Shown here: piece after piece, positions 51,043 to 58,490 of the stretch
Numbering within the stretch: the stretch's first letter is position 1
How the letters are laid out: each line of letters begins with the position of its first letter
Assembly: GCF_024746835.1 (NCBI RefSeq)
Contig: NZ_CP080531.1
Span: 5,104,001-5,168,000 of the forward strand
Direction of reading: 5' to 3'
Length of the DNA: 64,000 nt
Source: Mesorhizobium sp. AR02
Lineage (GTDB): Bacteria > Pseudomonadota > Alphaproteobacteria > Rhizobiales > Rhizobiaceae
The notes under the pieces: model-generated
Database searches by the model: none
Told to the model about the DNA's origin: nothing
Seen by the model: the letters and a program-made list of their open reading frames with translations, nothing else
Made by a program: the position numbers and the translations under genes

Positions 51043-51324
51043 TCACGGGTTGGCGGCGGCGTCGAGCCAATCATGCGCCCGGCTTCTCGGCTTGGCCACC
51101 AATATGCCCTGTTGCCTGGCGGCTTTGCCGAAGGCTTCGAAGGCGGTGCGCGGGCAGCAAGTGCCCTCGACCGCCAGCCTGACCAGCCTTGCGGCATCGA
51201 GATAGGCTTGTGCTGCCTTGTCGGGCCATTGCTGGCGCAGCGCGGTCTCGGCATCGGCGACCGAACCGATCAGCATCGTCTTGTTGTCGCAAAAGCGCAG
51301 CGTAACCGGCATGAAAGCCGTCAT
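51043..51324 (-). CDS. DUF982 domain protein
   Basis: A 93-residue DUF982 protein with the typical core: RFCDNKTMLIGSVADAETAL, RQQWPDKAAQAYLDAARLV and AFEAFGKAARQQGILV. The ATG at 51324 follows GGGAGG at ideal spacing and is preferred over one 21 bases upstream. It lies upstream of the other DUF982 gene in transcription order, separated by 75 bases, so the two probably form one unit. It is divergent from the DUF1376 gene. Confidence 0.82.
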   Translation of the reverse strand: MTAFMPVTLRFCDNKTMLIGSVADAETALRQQWPDKAAQAYLDAARLVRLAVEGTCCPRTAFEAFGKAARQQGILVAKPRSRAHDWLDAAANP

Positions 51325-51410
51325 CGGCAAACCTCCCTCTGGCATGGTCGCGACATAACGTGCGGGCCGGCGGCTGGTTCCATTAGCTTGCGTGTAAGCA
51401 TGGGCCCGGC

Positions 51411-52109
51411 ATGAGCGAGCGGCCCTTCATGCAGCTTTACGTCTCCGATTTCGTCGGCGACACGTTGCAGCTCTCCACCGAACAGATCGGCGCCTACATG
51501 CTCATGCTGATGGCGATGTGGAATGCCGGCGGGCGGCTGCCCGACGACGATGCCAAGCTCGCAAGGGTTGCGCGGCTTTCGCTCAAGAAGTGGCGCGCCA
51601 TCAGCGCCGATCTGTTGACCTTCTTCGAGCGCGAGGCGGGCGAGATCGGCCACAAGAGGCTGACGAAAGAACTGCACAAGGCGCAGGTCAAAAGCGAGGC
51701 GAGGGCCGCCGCCGGAGCGCGCGGCGGCGTGGCTACGGCCTTGAAAACAAAGGCGCATGCGAGGCCAAATGCCGGCGCTTTGCCGCGGCATTTTCCAGAC
51801 TCCAGAAACCAGAGTGAAAAAGCTTCCGCTTTTTCCCCTGAAAATGCGCAGCATTTTTCGGCTCATGGAGAGCAAGAGGCGGCAGGGTTCTCCCCTGAAA
51901 ATGCGCAGCATTTTTCCCCTGCGGGAAAGACCAGAACAGCTCCCGTTTTCTCGGGGAAGAAACCCGGCTGGCAGCGGCCGAAAACCCATACCGACGCCGC
52001 CAACGCCATCATCGAGGAGATCCGCAGCCATGACCGCAGCCGAACTGCAGCAGGCGACGAAGGCGCTGGCCGCGATGTTCTCATGCTTCCCGCAATCCGC
52101 CCTGACTGA
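51411..52109 (+). CDS. DUF1376 domain protein (phage replication-associated type)
   Basis: A 232-residue protein. The N-terminal ~90 residues are the DUF1376 domain (RPFMQLYVSDFVGDTLQLS, GAYMLMLMAMWNAGGRLPDDD, KWRAISADLLTFFE), which is common in phage and prophage replication regions. The middle carries two copies of FSPENAQHFS encoded by palindromic DNA. The C-terminal 26 residues overlap the next gene in another frame by 80 bases. It resembles rhizobial prophage-derived proteins acting near DnaB/DnaC-type replication genes, but no helicase gene is present. Confidence 0.82.
   Translation: MSERPFMQLYVSDFVGDTLQLSTEQIGAYMLMLMAMWNAGGRLPDDDAKLARVARLSLKKWRAISADLLTFFEREAGEIGHKRLTKELHKAQVKSEARAAAGARGGVATALKTKAHARPNAGALPRHFPDSRNQSEKASAFSPENAQHFSAHGEQEAAGFSPENAQHFSPAGKTRTAPVFSGKKPGWQRPKTHTDAANAIIEEIRSHDRSRTAAGDEGAGRDVLMLPAIRPD
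51816..51915. repeat. Series of palindromes inside the DUF1376 coding sequence
   Basis: Three short perfect dyads occur in the coding frame: GAAAAAGC/GCTTTTTC around TTCC (about 51816-51835), and two identical AAAATGCGCAGCATTTT units at 51841-51858 and 51898-51915. The two units lie in ~24-base direct repeats that encode SPENAQHFS. Confidence 0.8.
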
Positions 52110-52395
52110 TGTCGAGATGCAGATGCGCGGTTATCTCGGCGCGGTGCGCGACGCCGAGCTTGCCGATCTGCAGGCCGCCATCCAGCGCTTCGTGCGCGGC
52201 GAGGTGAGGAGCGGCAACGCCCAGTTTTGCCCGTCGAGCGCGCAGCTCTGCATCGAGGTGCGGGAGCGGCGGGTGATGCGCGAGCTGATGGCGCGGCGAA
52301 GCTTGGGTTCCTCGCCCCCGCAGAGCGGGGGAGAGGTGGCCCGGCGAAGCCGGGACGGAGAGGGGGACGCCCTCAACCAAGCCAAAGCCGGCTGA
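52030..52395 (+). CDS. Hypothetical protein of the phage-like cluster
   Basis: A 121-residue protein: MTAAELQQATKALAAMFSCF, LTDVEMQMRGYLGAVRDAEL, ADLQAAIQRFVRGEVRSGNA and AQFCPSSAQLCIEVRERR. This layout (short helical protein after DUF1376) is seen in rhizobial prophage clusters. The last ~30 residues (SSPPQSGGEVARRSRDGEG) come from the REP-like element at 52302, so the original C-terminus has been replaced. It overlaps the DUF1376 gene end by 80 bases. Confidence 0.6.
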   Translation: MTAAELQQATKALAAMFSCFPQSALTDVEMQMRGYLGAVRDAELADLQAAIQRFVRGEVRSGNAQFCPSSAQLCIEVRERRVMRELMARRSLGSSPPQSGGEVARRSRDGEGDALNQAKAG

Positions 52396-52519
52396 GGATG
52401 GAGCACGAGACCACGTGTTGCACCGCGCCGTTTTCTTTCCGACCGCGCGCTGCCCCCGCTCCGTCTCGGGCTTCGCCCGATCCACCTCTCCCCCACTCCG
52501 TGGGGGCGAGGAACCCAAG
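52302..52519. repeat. REP-like inverted repeat capping the hypothetical gene
   Basis: CTTGGGTTCCTCGCCCCC at 52302 is mirrored by GGGGGCGAGGAACCCAAG ending at 52519. Each arm has an internal CCCCGC/GCGGGG-type hairpin and a CCCGGCGAAGCCGGG or CGGGCTTCGCCCG element. The left arm encodes the tail of the preceding gene and the right arm is intergenic. Confidence 0.75.
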
Positions 52520-52572
52520 TCCTGCAAAGCCCAGCCACCATCCAAAACCCACCCAAACCCAAGGAGCCACCC

Positions 52573-53166
52573 ATGCCCAAAAAATCCAAAGCCGCCAAAC
52601 CGCAGGCACCGAAACTGCCGAAGGGCGAGGCCGAGCAGGTGCGCATCCGCCGCGAGGTCGGCCATGATTTCGCGCTCAGCGACGACGCCTTCGGCCGCAA
52701 GCGGCTGGCCGCCGGCACGGCTGAAGCGCGGCGCGTCTACGAGGTGTCGAATGACGGCTACACCTCCACCGGCGGCATCGTGCGGGTGCGCACTATCGAC
52801 CCGCTGGTCGGCATCACCTCGCTGTCGCGCCAGCAGCGCGAGGTCGGCCAGCGCTACCGCGAGGATTTCCAGTGCAGCCACCAGGCCAGCGTCAAGCCGA
52901 TGCGCTGGACCGAGCGCGTCGACGGCGGCCGCCACGGCGGCGGTATCGCCGACAACGTGCTCGACGCCGGCCGCGCGCATGCCGCCGCCACAAGGGCGCT
53001 GGGGCACTGGGAGGTCGCGGCGGTGGTGCAGAAGGTCTGCTGCGCGGGGGAGTCGGTCAAAGCTGTGGCGGAACAGACCGGCGAGGGCAGGGATGTGGTG
53101 ACGAAGCTGCTGAAGGTCGGGTTGGATCTGCTGGCGGTGCACTATGGGATGATGATGGGGCGGTGA
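52573..53166 (+). CDS. DUF6456-like protein of the phage-like cluster
   Basis: A 197-residue protein with a Lys/Pro-rich start (MPKKSKAAKPQAPKLPKGE) and a C-terminal half fitting DUF6456: LSRQQREVGQRYREDFQCSH, NVLDAGRAHAAATRALGHWE, VVQKVCCAGESVKAVAEQ and LLKVGLDLLAVHYG. This domain is found in alphaproteobacterial DNA-binding-like proteins and prophage clusters. Function unknown. A clear AAGGAG lies eight bases before the ATG. Confidence 0.7.
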   Translation: MPKKSKAAKPQAPKLPKGEAEQVRIRREVGHDFALSDDAFGRKRLAAGTAEARRVYEVSNDGYTSTGGIVRVRTIDPLVGITSLSRQQREVGQRYREDFQCSHQASVKPMRWTERVDGGRHGGGIADNVLDAGRAHAAATRALGHWEVAAVVQKVCCAGESVKAVAEQTGEGRDVVTKLLKVGLDLLAVHYGMMMGR

Positions 53167-53238
53167 GGGGGGCGCCTTGAACAGGTCGACCGCCTAGCCT
53201 AGAACTTGGTCGACAATTGCCTCTAGCACTTCATCACG

Positions 53239-54231
53239 ATGCCGCAGTTTTGGTGGGTCAATCATAATCAAACAGCCCGCCAAGAGATTGATGGGCAGTA
53301 TCTCTGGTCACCCAAAACTGAAAGCAACGGCGCGCGCAGTGAGTTCTATAAGAACATGCGTCGGGCCACGCCCGGCGATCTAGTCATGTCGTTCTTCGAT
53401 CAAGCCATACGCTATGTCGGCAGAGTGACGGAGTTCGCTTTTACGGCGCCTAAGCCGGCCGAATTTAAGGAGACTGGATCTTACTGGAACCAGGAAGGCT
53501 GGCTTCTCCCTGTATTCTGGACACCGCTTGTGCCGCCCGTACGCCCCAAGGCATTGATAGATGTGTTAGGACCGCATTTGCCGACTAAGTACTCGCCAAT
53601 CAATCCCAACTCGGGATCAGGCAATCAAAAAGCCTACTTGGCAAGCGTCTCCCCAGAGGTGTTTCAAACGATTGTCGATCGCGCTGCCTTTGACCGCACC
53701 GCTCTGGCGCGTGGTGGGGCCAACAGCCTTACCTTTGAAGTGGTCAATGAATTGCTCGAGGATGCAGTCGAGCGCTGGATCAACGAGGATCTAACCCTCG
53801 AGGACACCGTCAAGAAGAGCGTGATTCAAGCGCGTCGCGGCCAAGGGAAATTTCGCGCCAACGTTGAGACTATCGAGCGTTCATGCCGACTTACCGGTGT
53901 CACCAATCCCTCGCTTCTGATCGCGAGTCATATCACGCCTTGGCGCCTGTGCTCGTCAGCACAGGAACGACTTGATGGCATGAATGGCCTGCTCCTCACG
54001 CCGGACGCCGACCACCTGTTTGACCGTGGATTCATCAGTTTTGGCGACGATGGCGAGGTTCTTGTCTCCTCACGTGTCGATAAAACAGATTTGCAACGTC
54101 TCGGATTCGAGCAATTAGCAATGCAGCGCTTCGGCTTTGCCGAAGCCCCCTCGGTCTGGCGTACCGGAGCCTTCAGCCCGTCGCAGCAAAGTTACCTTAC
54201 ACATCATCGGGCAGATGTGTTTGTGGCCTGA
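53239..54231 (+). CDS. EVE/PUA-like domain fused to HNH endonuclease, putative modification-dependent restriction enzyme
   Basis: A 330-residue two-domain protein. Residues 1-110 look like an EVE/PUA-type base-reading domain (QFWWVNHNQTARQEIDGQYL, ATPGDLVMSFFDQAIRYVG). Residues 200-300 form an HNH nuclease (RSCRLTGVTNPSLLIASHIT, NGLLLTPDADHLFDRGFISF). EVE-HNH proteins such as VcaM4I are type IV enzymes that cut DNA with modified cytosine; that role is the best inference here. Base composition is visibly lower in GC than the neighbours, indicating recent acquisition. It stands alone between the phage-like cluster and the acyltransferase gene. Confidence 0.78.
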   Translation: MPQFWWVNHNQTARQEIDGQYLWSPKTESNGARSEFYKNMRRATPGDLVMSFFDQAIRYVGRVTEFAFTAPKPAEFKETGSYWNQEGWLLPVFWTPLVPPVRPKALIDVLGPHLPTKYSPINPNSGSGNQKAYLASVSPEVFQTIVDRAAFDRTALARGGANSLTFEVVNELLEDAVERWINEDLTLEDTVKKSVIQARRGQGKFRANVETIERSCRLTGVTNPSLLIASHITPWRLCSSAQERLDGMNGLLLTPDADHLFDRGFISFGDDGEVLVSSRVDKTDLQRLGFEQLAMQRFGFAEAPSVWRTGAFSPSQQSYLTHHRADVFVA

Positions 54232-54250
54232 CGGAAGAATCCAGCCACTC

Positions 54251-56227
54251 TCAAAACAGCGCCCTCTCCAACGGCCCCTCCAGCGTCTCCGCAAACGCGG
54301 TCGCCAGATGATGCCTGTCACGAAACGCCAGTTTGCCTGATATGAAGACGTGGCATTCGGTCGGGCCGCAGAAGCGGTCGGTGAGGTCGACGTAGAGCGT
54401 GTCGGGTACGCTTTTGACTACGGCGCGCTCTTCCGCCGCGGCGCTGTCATTGGCGGCCTCAGCCCTCGGCGTGTCGCAGCGCGAGGGGGCTTCGCGCCAC
54501 CATAAAGCGCGGGCCACGCAGGAATCGGCGAAACTGTCGCCGATCGGCGTGTCGCGGATGACGGCGGTCTCGACGCCGGCCTGGCTGAAGGCCTGCAGTG
54601 TGGAGCGCAGGCCGGCCTGCCAGCGCGCGGTCTCGGCCTTGCGGCCGGCGGCAGGCATGTCGCGCGTCAGATTGCCGATCGAGAATTCCGAGATCACCAC
54701 CAGGCGCGGCTTGCGGCGGATGATGTCCGCGATCGCCTGTTCGCGCCAGGCGTCGCATTCGGTGTAGTCGCGCTTCAGCGCCGTGCTGAAGGTCGACAGC
54801 CGCGAGGCGCGGCACGAGGATTTGAGATAGGTGACGACCTTGGTGTCGTTGCGCCTGGCCGCCTCGACCAGCGGCGTCGACCAGTGGTCGGCGTGCGAAT
54901 CGCCAAACAGCACGATGGTGTGGGCGGCGTCGGCCGGGCCGAACGTGCAGGGTTTCGGCGTCACGGTGTGGAAGTCGAGCAGGCAGTTGGCATCCGTGGC
55001 ACGCGCGGTGGAGGGCTGTTCGGCGGCCTGTTCGATGCCGCGCTGGGCCGGGTCGATATTGCGCGTGGCCAGATGCGCATTGGCAAAGGCCACCGCCACG
55101 CCCACACCGGTCAGCGCCAGGGCGGGAATGAGTGCGCGGCCGCCCATCGTCAGCCAGCCGCCGCGCCGTGCCGGGTTCTCGATCAGATGATAGGTCAGGA
55201 ACGCCAGCGCCAGCGCCAGCGCGCCGCAACCGAGGCGCTGCGGGATGGTGAGATCCGGCGCCAGCATGCCGGCATAGACGATGACAGGCCAGTGCCAGAG
55301 ATAGAGCGAATAGGAGAGCGCGCCGATCCATTGCAGTGGCGGCAGCGACAGTGCGGCGGCGGGCGTGAGGGCCTGCCAGCCGTTTGGGCTGGCTGTCTCT
55401 GCGTCGCTGTCTTCGCCCGCGCCGCTCAGCAGCACCAGCACCGTGCCGGCGACCGGCAGCAGCGCATACCAGCCGGGGAAGGGCAGGTCTTCGCTCAAGC
55501 AGAGATAGGCGACGGCGATCAGCGCCAGGCCGAGCCAGCCCTGCACCGCGCGCAGCCATGCGCGGTTCTGCAGCAATGCCGCCGGCGCCAGCGTCGCCAG
55601 GCCGCCGGCGGCGAACTCCCAGGCGCGCAGCGGCGAGAAGTAGAAGGCCCAGGCCGGCGAGAGGCTGGTCAGCCACAGGCAGGCGGCGAAGGAGGCGAGG
55701 CCGGCGATGCCGATCACGATCACCGCCATGCGCTTGCCCGGCTGCAGCCAGGCGGCGAACAGCAGCAGCGCCGGCCAGACGAGATAGAACTGCTCCTCCA
55801 CCGACAGCGACCAGAAGTGGATGAACGGATTGCCTAGGGCATCCGCGGCGAAATAGTCGAACGACCAGCGCAGCAGCCACAGATTGATGGCATAGGCCGA
55901 GGCGAACATGGCGCCGCGCGAATAGAGCGCCTGCTCCTGCGGCGCCAGGATGAAAGTGCCAGCGGCCAGCGTCGCCAGGATGACGAACAGGGCTGCCGGC
56001 AAAAGCCGCCGGGCGCGGCGGGCATAGAAGCGCCAGAGGTCGAGCCGGCCGGTCTCGGTGATCTCGCGCATCAGGTGCGTCGTGATCAGCCAACCGGAGA
56101 TGACGAAGAAGATGTCGACGCCGGCAAAGCCGCCTGGCAGTGCGGTGAGGCCGAAATGATAGGCAACGACGCCGCCGACGGCCAGCGCACGCAATCCCTG
56201 TATGTCTGGCCGGAACGATGCCGCCAT
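54251..56227 (-). CDS. OafA/YrhL-type acyltransferase with C-terminal SGNH domain
   Basis: A 658-residue membrane protein. The first ~360 residues are an acyltransferase_3 domain with about 10 helices and the start motif FRPDIQGLRALAVGGVVAYH, FAGVDIFFVISGWLITTHLM. The C-terminal ~230 residues form an SGNH hydrolase-like domain (IVLFGDSHADHWSTPLV; YVDLTDRFCGPTECH; FRDRHHLATAFAETL). Such proteins O-acetylate O-antigen, capsule or other surface polysaccharides, often changing phage or host recognition. It is a single gene, next to a GT25 gene and phage relics. Confidence 0.92.
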   Translation of the reverse strand: MAASFRPDIQGLRALAVGGVVAYHFGLTALPGGFAGVDIFFVISGWLITTHLMREITETGRLDLWRFYARRARRLLPAALFVILATLAAGTFILAPQEQALYSRGAMFASAYAINLWLLRWSFDYFAADALGNPFIHFWSLSVEEQFYLVWPALLLFAAWLQPGKRMAVIVIGIAGLASFAACLWLTSLSPAWAFYFSPLRAWEFAAGGLATLAPAALLQNRAWLRAVQGWLGLALIAVAYLCLSEDLPFPGWYALLPVAGTVLVLLSGAGEDSDAETASPNGWQALTPAAALSLPPLQWIGALSYSLYLWHWPVIVYAGMLAPDLTIPQRLGCGALALALAFLTYHLIENPARRGGWLTMGGRALIPALALTGVGVAVAFANAHLATRNIDPAQRGIEQAAEQPSTARATDANCLLDFHTVTPKPCTFGPADAAHTIVLFGDSHADHWSTPLVEAARRNDTKVVTYLKSSCRASRLSTFSTALKRDYTECDAWREQAIADIIRRKPRLVVISEFSIGNLTRDMPAAGRKAETARWQAGLRSTLQAFSQAGVETAVIRDTPIGDSFADSCVARALWWREAPSRCDTPRAEAANDSAAAEERAVVKSVPDTLYVDLTDRFCGPTECHVFISGKLAFRDRHHLATAFAETLEGPLERALF

Positions 56228-56409
56228 GACAGCTCCTTCGTTAAGCCCAGCCCGCCTCGCATGTCGGCCCGGTCAGCCGATATCGCAATGCAACAGGTTT
56301 TTGCAGTGCAACATGGCCAGAACAAGGAAGCGGACAAAATCACAGGATGTCTCGACCGGCGACGGTGGCACGGTCGCGAATGCCGGCCGCTGATCACGAA
56401 ACCTTGTTG

Positions 56410-56436
56410 AGCCCTTTGCTTGACAAGCAAGGGCTT
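56410..56436. other. Hairpin upstream of the first microgene
   Basis: AGCCCTTTGCTTG and CAAGCAAGGGCTT pair with a one-base bulge around a short loop, 47 bases before the first microgene. It may be an operator or leader structure. Confidence 0.4.
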
Positions 56437-56482
56437 CCGTAGCGACCTGCACGCGGCAGATCTTGGGGTATTGGGGCATTCC

Positions 56483-56569
56483 ATGAAGAAGACTTACGAA
56501 AAACCGGTCCTGGTGAAGCGCGAGAAGCTGTCCAGCGTCGTCGCGTTCGTGGTGTCCGGCCCGTTCTGA
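56483..56569 (+). CDS. RiPP-precursor-like microprotein (copy 1)
   Basis: A 28-residue peptide, MKKTYEKPVLVKREKLSSVV followed by AFVVSGPF. The N-terminal part has the spacing Tyr-x2-Pro-x-Leu seen in leader regions of lasso-type ribosomal peptides, although the usual Gly and penultimate Thr are missing. A paralogue with the same start follows 150 bases downstream, and the DNA around both start codons is similar (TTGGGG...ATGAAGAAGAC). No cyclase, protease or ABC exporter gene is nearby, so a peptide product is unproven. The tandem conservation argues that it is translated. Confidence 0.55.
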   Translation: MKKTYEKPVLVKREKLSSVVAFVVSGPF

Positions 56570-56718
56570 TCGGGACAAGCCCGAGCATTTTCGCCGTGGT
56601 GACAGTGCAACACCGCGGCGTTTCCGGCCGCCTGTACCGGGCCGACATGTCGGCCGCGGCTTGACGCAATCCGTCCATGGTGCAATCTCGTTTTGTCACT
56701 TGGGGCAAGGGGACAGCA

Positions 56719-56811
56719 ATGAAGAAGACCCACGAAAAGCCGACGCTGCGCAAGCGCGAGCAGCTCTCCCGCGTCACCGCGATCATCGCCGTGTCAGGAA
56801 AGCCCGTCTAA
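56719..56811 (+). CDS. RiPP-precursor-like microprotein (copy 2)
   Basis: A 30-residue peptide, MKKTHEKPTLRKREQLSRVT followed by AIIAVSGKPV. It is paralogous to the 28-residue peptide upstream: identical at MKKT-EKP-L-KRE-LS-V and sharing VSG near the C-terminus. A Thr occupies the position before the AxxAVSG core, closer to a lasso leader end than copy 1. A purine-rich GGGGCAAGGGGA stretch precedes the ATG. Substitutions preserve the charged leader and hydrophobic tail. Confidence 0.55.
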   Translation: MKKTHEKPTLRKREQLSRVTAIIAVSGKPV

Positions 56812-56848
56812 TCCGGCAGGGATTCATCGCCCGTAGCTAGCGGCCAGC

Positions 56849-57346
56849 TTAGCCTGTCGCCCGGGTACCGCGCGCGGCGTAGAGGCCGGCGGCCGCCGCG
56901 AAGATGACCAGGGCGGCAAACACCGCCAGCTTCTGTGGCGTCGCGCCCTGCGGGCCGAAGGCAACGACATACATGATGCGGCCGGGAATGAAGGTCAAAA
57001 GCCCGGTAATGATCAGGCCGAAAATGTAGGTGCCCTGCATGATGCGGCGGTGCGCGGCAATGTTGCCGCCGCGCGCGGCCCGCACGCCGCGCCACAGCAT
57101 CACCAGCACCAACAGCGACAGAAGGTGGATCGGGCTGAACGGTCCCCACAGCCGGATCGTCCAGATGAACAGGCCGGAGCCGGCAACCGTCGCCATCAGC
57201 GCCACCCAGACACGGCCAAGCGCCCGGTGCAGCCGGTCGCCCTTGGTGCGCCAGAGCTGGATGGCGCCGAGCAGCAGCGCGGCGATGGCGATCAGCGCAT
57301 GGAGCTGGATGACGGGCGAGGCATGGAGCAAAGGGCTGAGCGACAT
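56849..57346 (-). CDS. DUF2306 family membrane protein
   Basis: A 165-residue membrane protein with four predicted helices: VIQLHALIAIAALLLGAIQL, VALMATVAGSGLFIWTIRLW, the conserved AAHRRIMQGTYIFGLIITGL and a final hydrophobic segment. The His-rich loop pattern (GDRLHRALGRVW and AAHRRIMQG) is typical of DUF2306 and may bind heme or metal, but no function is assigned. ATG 57346 is chosen because the preceding in-frame codons are basic and unconserved. Confidence 0.85.
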   Translation of the reverse strand: MSLSPLLHASPVIQLHALIAIAALLLGAIQLWRTKGDRLHRALGRVWVALMATVAGSGLFIWTIRLWGPFSPIHLLSLLVLVMLWRGVRAARGGNIAAHRRIMQGTYIFGLIITGLLTFIPGRIMYVVAFGPQGATPQKLAVFAALVIFAAAAGLYAARGTRATG

Positions 57347-57442
57347 CGGTGTTCTCCGGGGGCGGCCTCGGGCAGGCCTGCCTTGCGGATTATCGTCGAC
57401 GCAGCTGTGGCGGGGCAAGACCGCACGAACCGGCATCGGGCG

Positions 57443-57568
57443 ACCGCGCTGGCCTCGGTCAATGTCACAACTGAGGGCGGCTATTCGGTGATCATCAGAA
57501 AAAGCGACGGCGGACCGATCAATATCAACACGGCGAACTGGAAATACATCGTCAGAGCATGGGCCTAA
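57443..57568 (+). pseudogene. C-terminal relic of a phage-structural-type protein
   Basis: The frame ending at 57568 reads ALASVNVTTEGGYSVIIRKS, DGGPININTANWKYIVRAWA and stop. This beta-rich, Gly/Asn-rich composition resembles the end of phage tail or virion proteins and is out of keeping with the overlapping DUF2306 leader sequence upstream. No start is associated with it. It probably marks the edge of a decayed phage segment that also includes the relic at 58491-58836. Confidence 0.45.
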
Positions 57569-57576
57569 TTCGGCTG

Positions 57577-58365
57577 TCAGGCTGGAAACTCAAGACCTGG
57601 CTCGCACAGGCACAGAGTCAACTTTCTCTGCCGCTTGGAAAAATGTTTCTCTGCCGCTTGGAAAAATGGTCTGTTACGGAAGTACCAAAAAGCACGCGCA
57701 GCCTCTGCATTGACCCTATCGATCATCCGCTTGTTGATGTGGGCTCTCGGGGCGATTTGGACCAAGCTTGGTGGTATCTTGTCCACGACGAAATGCGCTT
57801 GGGTGCATAGGGCCGGCACTAACTGGTAGATTGTGTTCCGCGCCGCCGTCATCTGATTTGGGCTGAAGAGAGCAACGTCAACCGCTGCCTTAAGGCGTTT
57901 GGTGCTGTTGGACAGCCTCTCTGCGGCATTTCTTGAAACTATGTAGCCGCACGCACCCAGATGTTGTCCCAGAAGCCGCCTGGCTGAGTACCCTTCCGTA
58001 ACGGCAACGTGCTGGCTACCCAACCTCACTCGATTGAAGAATGTTTCTAGTTTGATGATATCGGCAGTTGGCGGAATCCAACTGCTGTCAGCCAGCACGG
58101 ACCCGGCGTCATAACTGAAGACAACATCGTCCTCGAACACGGCACCATATTCGTCGGGGCCATCTGCGATTATTTTCCAACAGCGACGATGGCTGAGAAA
58201 ACAACAAACCTCAGTCGCGGTAAGCGGGGGCGCTGCAAACGGAAGCCCTTCTTCCACGTCAACCCCGGCGACACGTTCAAAGGCAACCCTAATACGAGAA
58301 AATTCAGATGCTACGGCGACAAGCCGTTCAACTGACCGATCAAGATTAATTACCAAGCATTTCAT
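57577..58365 (-). CDS. Glycosyltransferase family 25 (LPS/LOS type)
   Basis: A 262-residue cytoplasmic glycosyltransferase: MKCLVINLDRSVERLVAVAS, the acceptor region CCFLSHRRCWKIIADG, the metal-binding AVFEDDVVFSY and GACGYIVSRNAAERL. GT25 enzymes add galactose or related sugars to lipooligosaccharide, so it could modify the cell surface. Its GC content is clearly lower than that of neighbouring genes, and it lies between two phage-tail relics, suggesting phage-borne acquisition. A 23-bp tandem duplication near the 3' end shifts the frame, giving a replaced C-terminus (HFSKRQRKLTLCLCEP). Confidence 0.85.
   Translation of the reverse strand: MKCLVINLDRSVERLVAVASEFSRIRVAFERVAGVDVEEGLPFAAPPLTATEVCCFLSHRRCWKIIADGPDEYGAVFEDDVVFSYDAGSVLADSSWIPPTADIIKLETFFNRVRLGSQHVAVTEGYSARRLLGQHLGACGYIVSRNAAERLSNSTKRLKAAVDVALFSPNQMTAARNTIYQLVPALCTQAHFVVDKIPPSLVQIAPRAHINKRMIDRVNAEAARAFWYFRNRPFFQAAEKHFSKRQRKLTLCLCEPGLEFPA
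57623..57668. repeat. 23-bp tandem duplication in the GT25 gene
   Basis: Two exact head-to-tail copies of a 23-bp unit (starting TTTCTCTGCCGCTTGG) occupy 57623-57645 and 57646-57668. As 23 is not a multiple of three, the duplication shifts the reading frame of the last ~20 codons. Confidence 0.95.
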
Positions 58366-58490
58366 TTTTGCCCCCCGCTTAAAACGGCACCAATAGCAGC
58401 GGGGTTTTTGGAGTGCTAGTCAAACCCGCTACAATTGCACTACGCCACGCCAACAGGATCGCTTCGTCGGCCCTTTTTGAGGCGGCACAT

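Noticed and set aside
58397..58460. Possible tRNA-like fold on the minus strand upstream of the GT25 gene
   Set aside because: A GCGGG/CCCGC hairpin and a TAGTGC stretch recall a tRNA D-arm, but no T-loop (GGTTCGAATCC type) or acceptor pairing is present.
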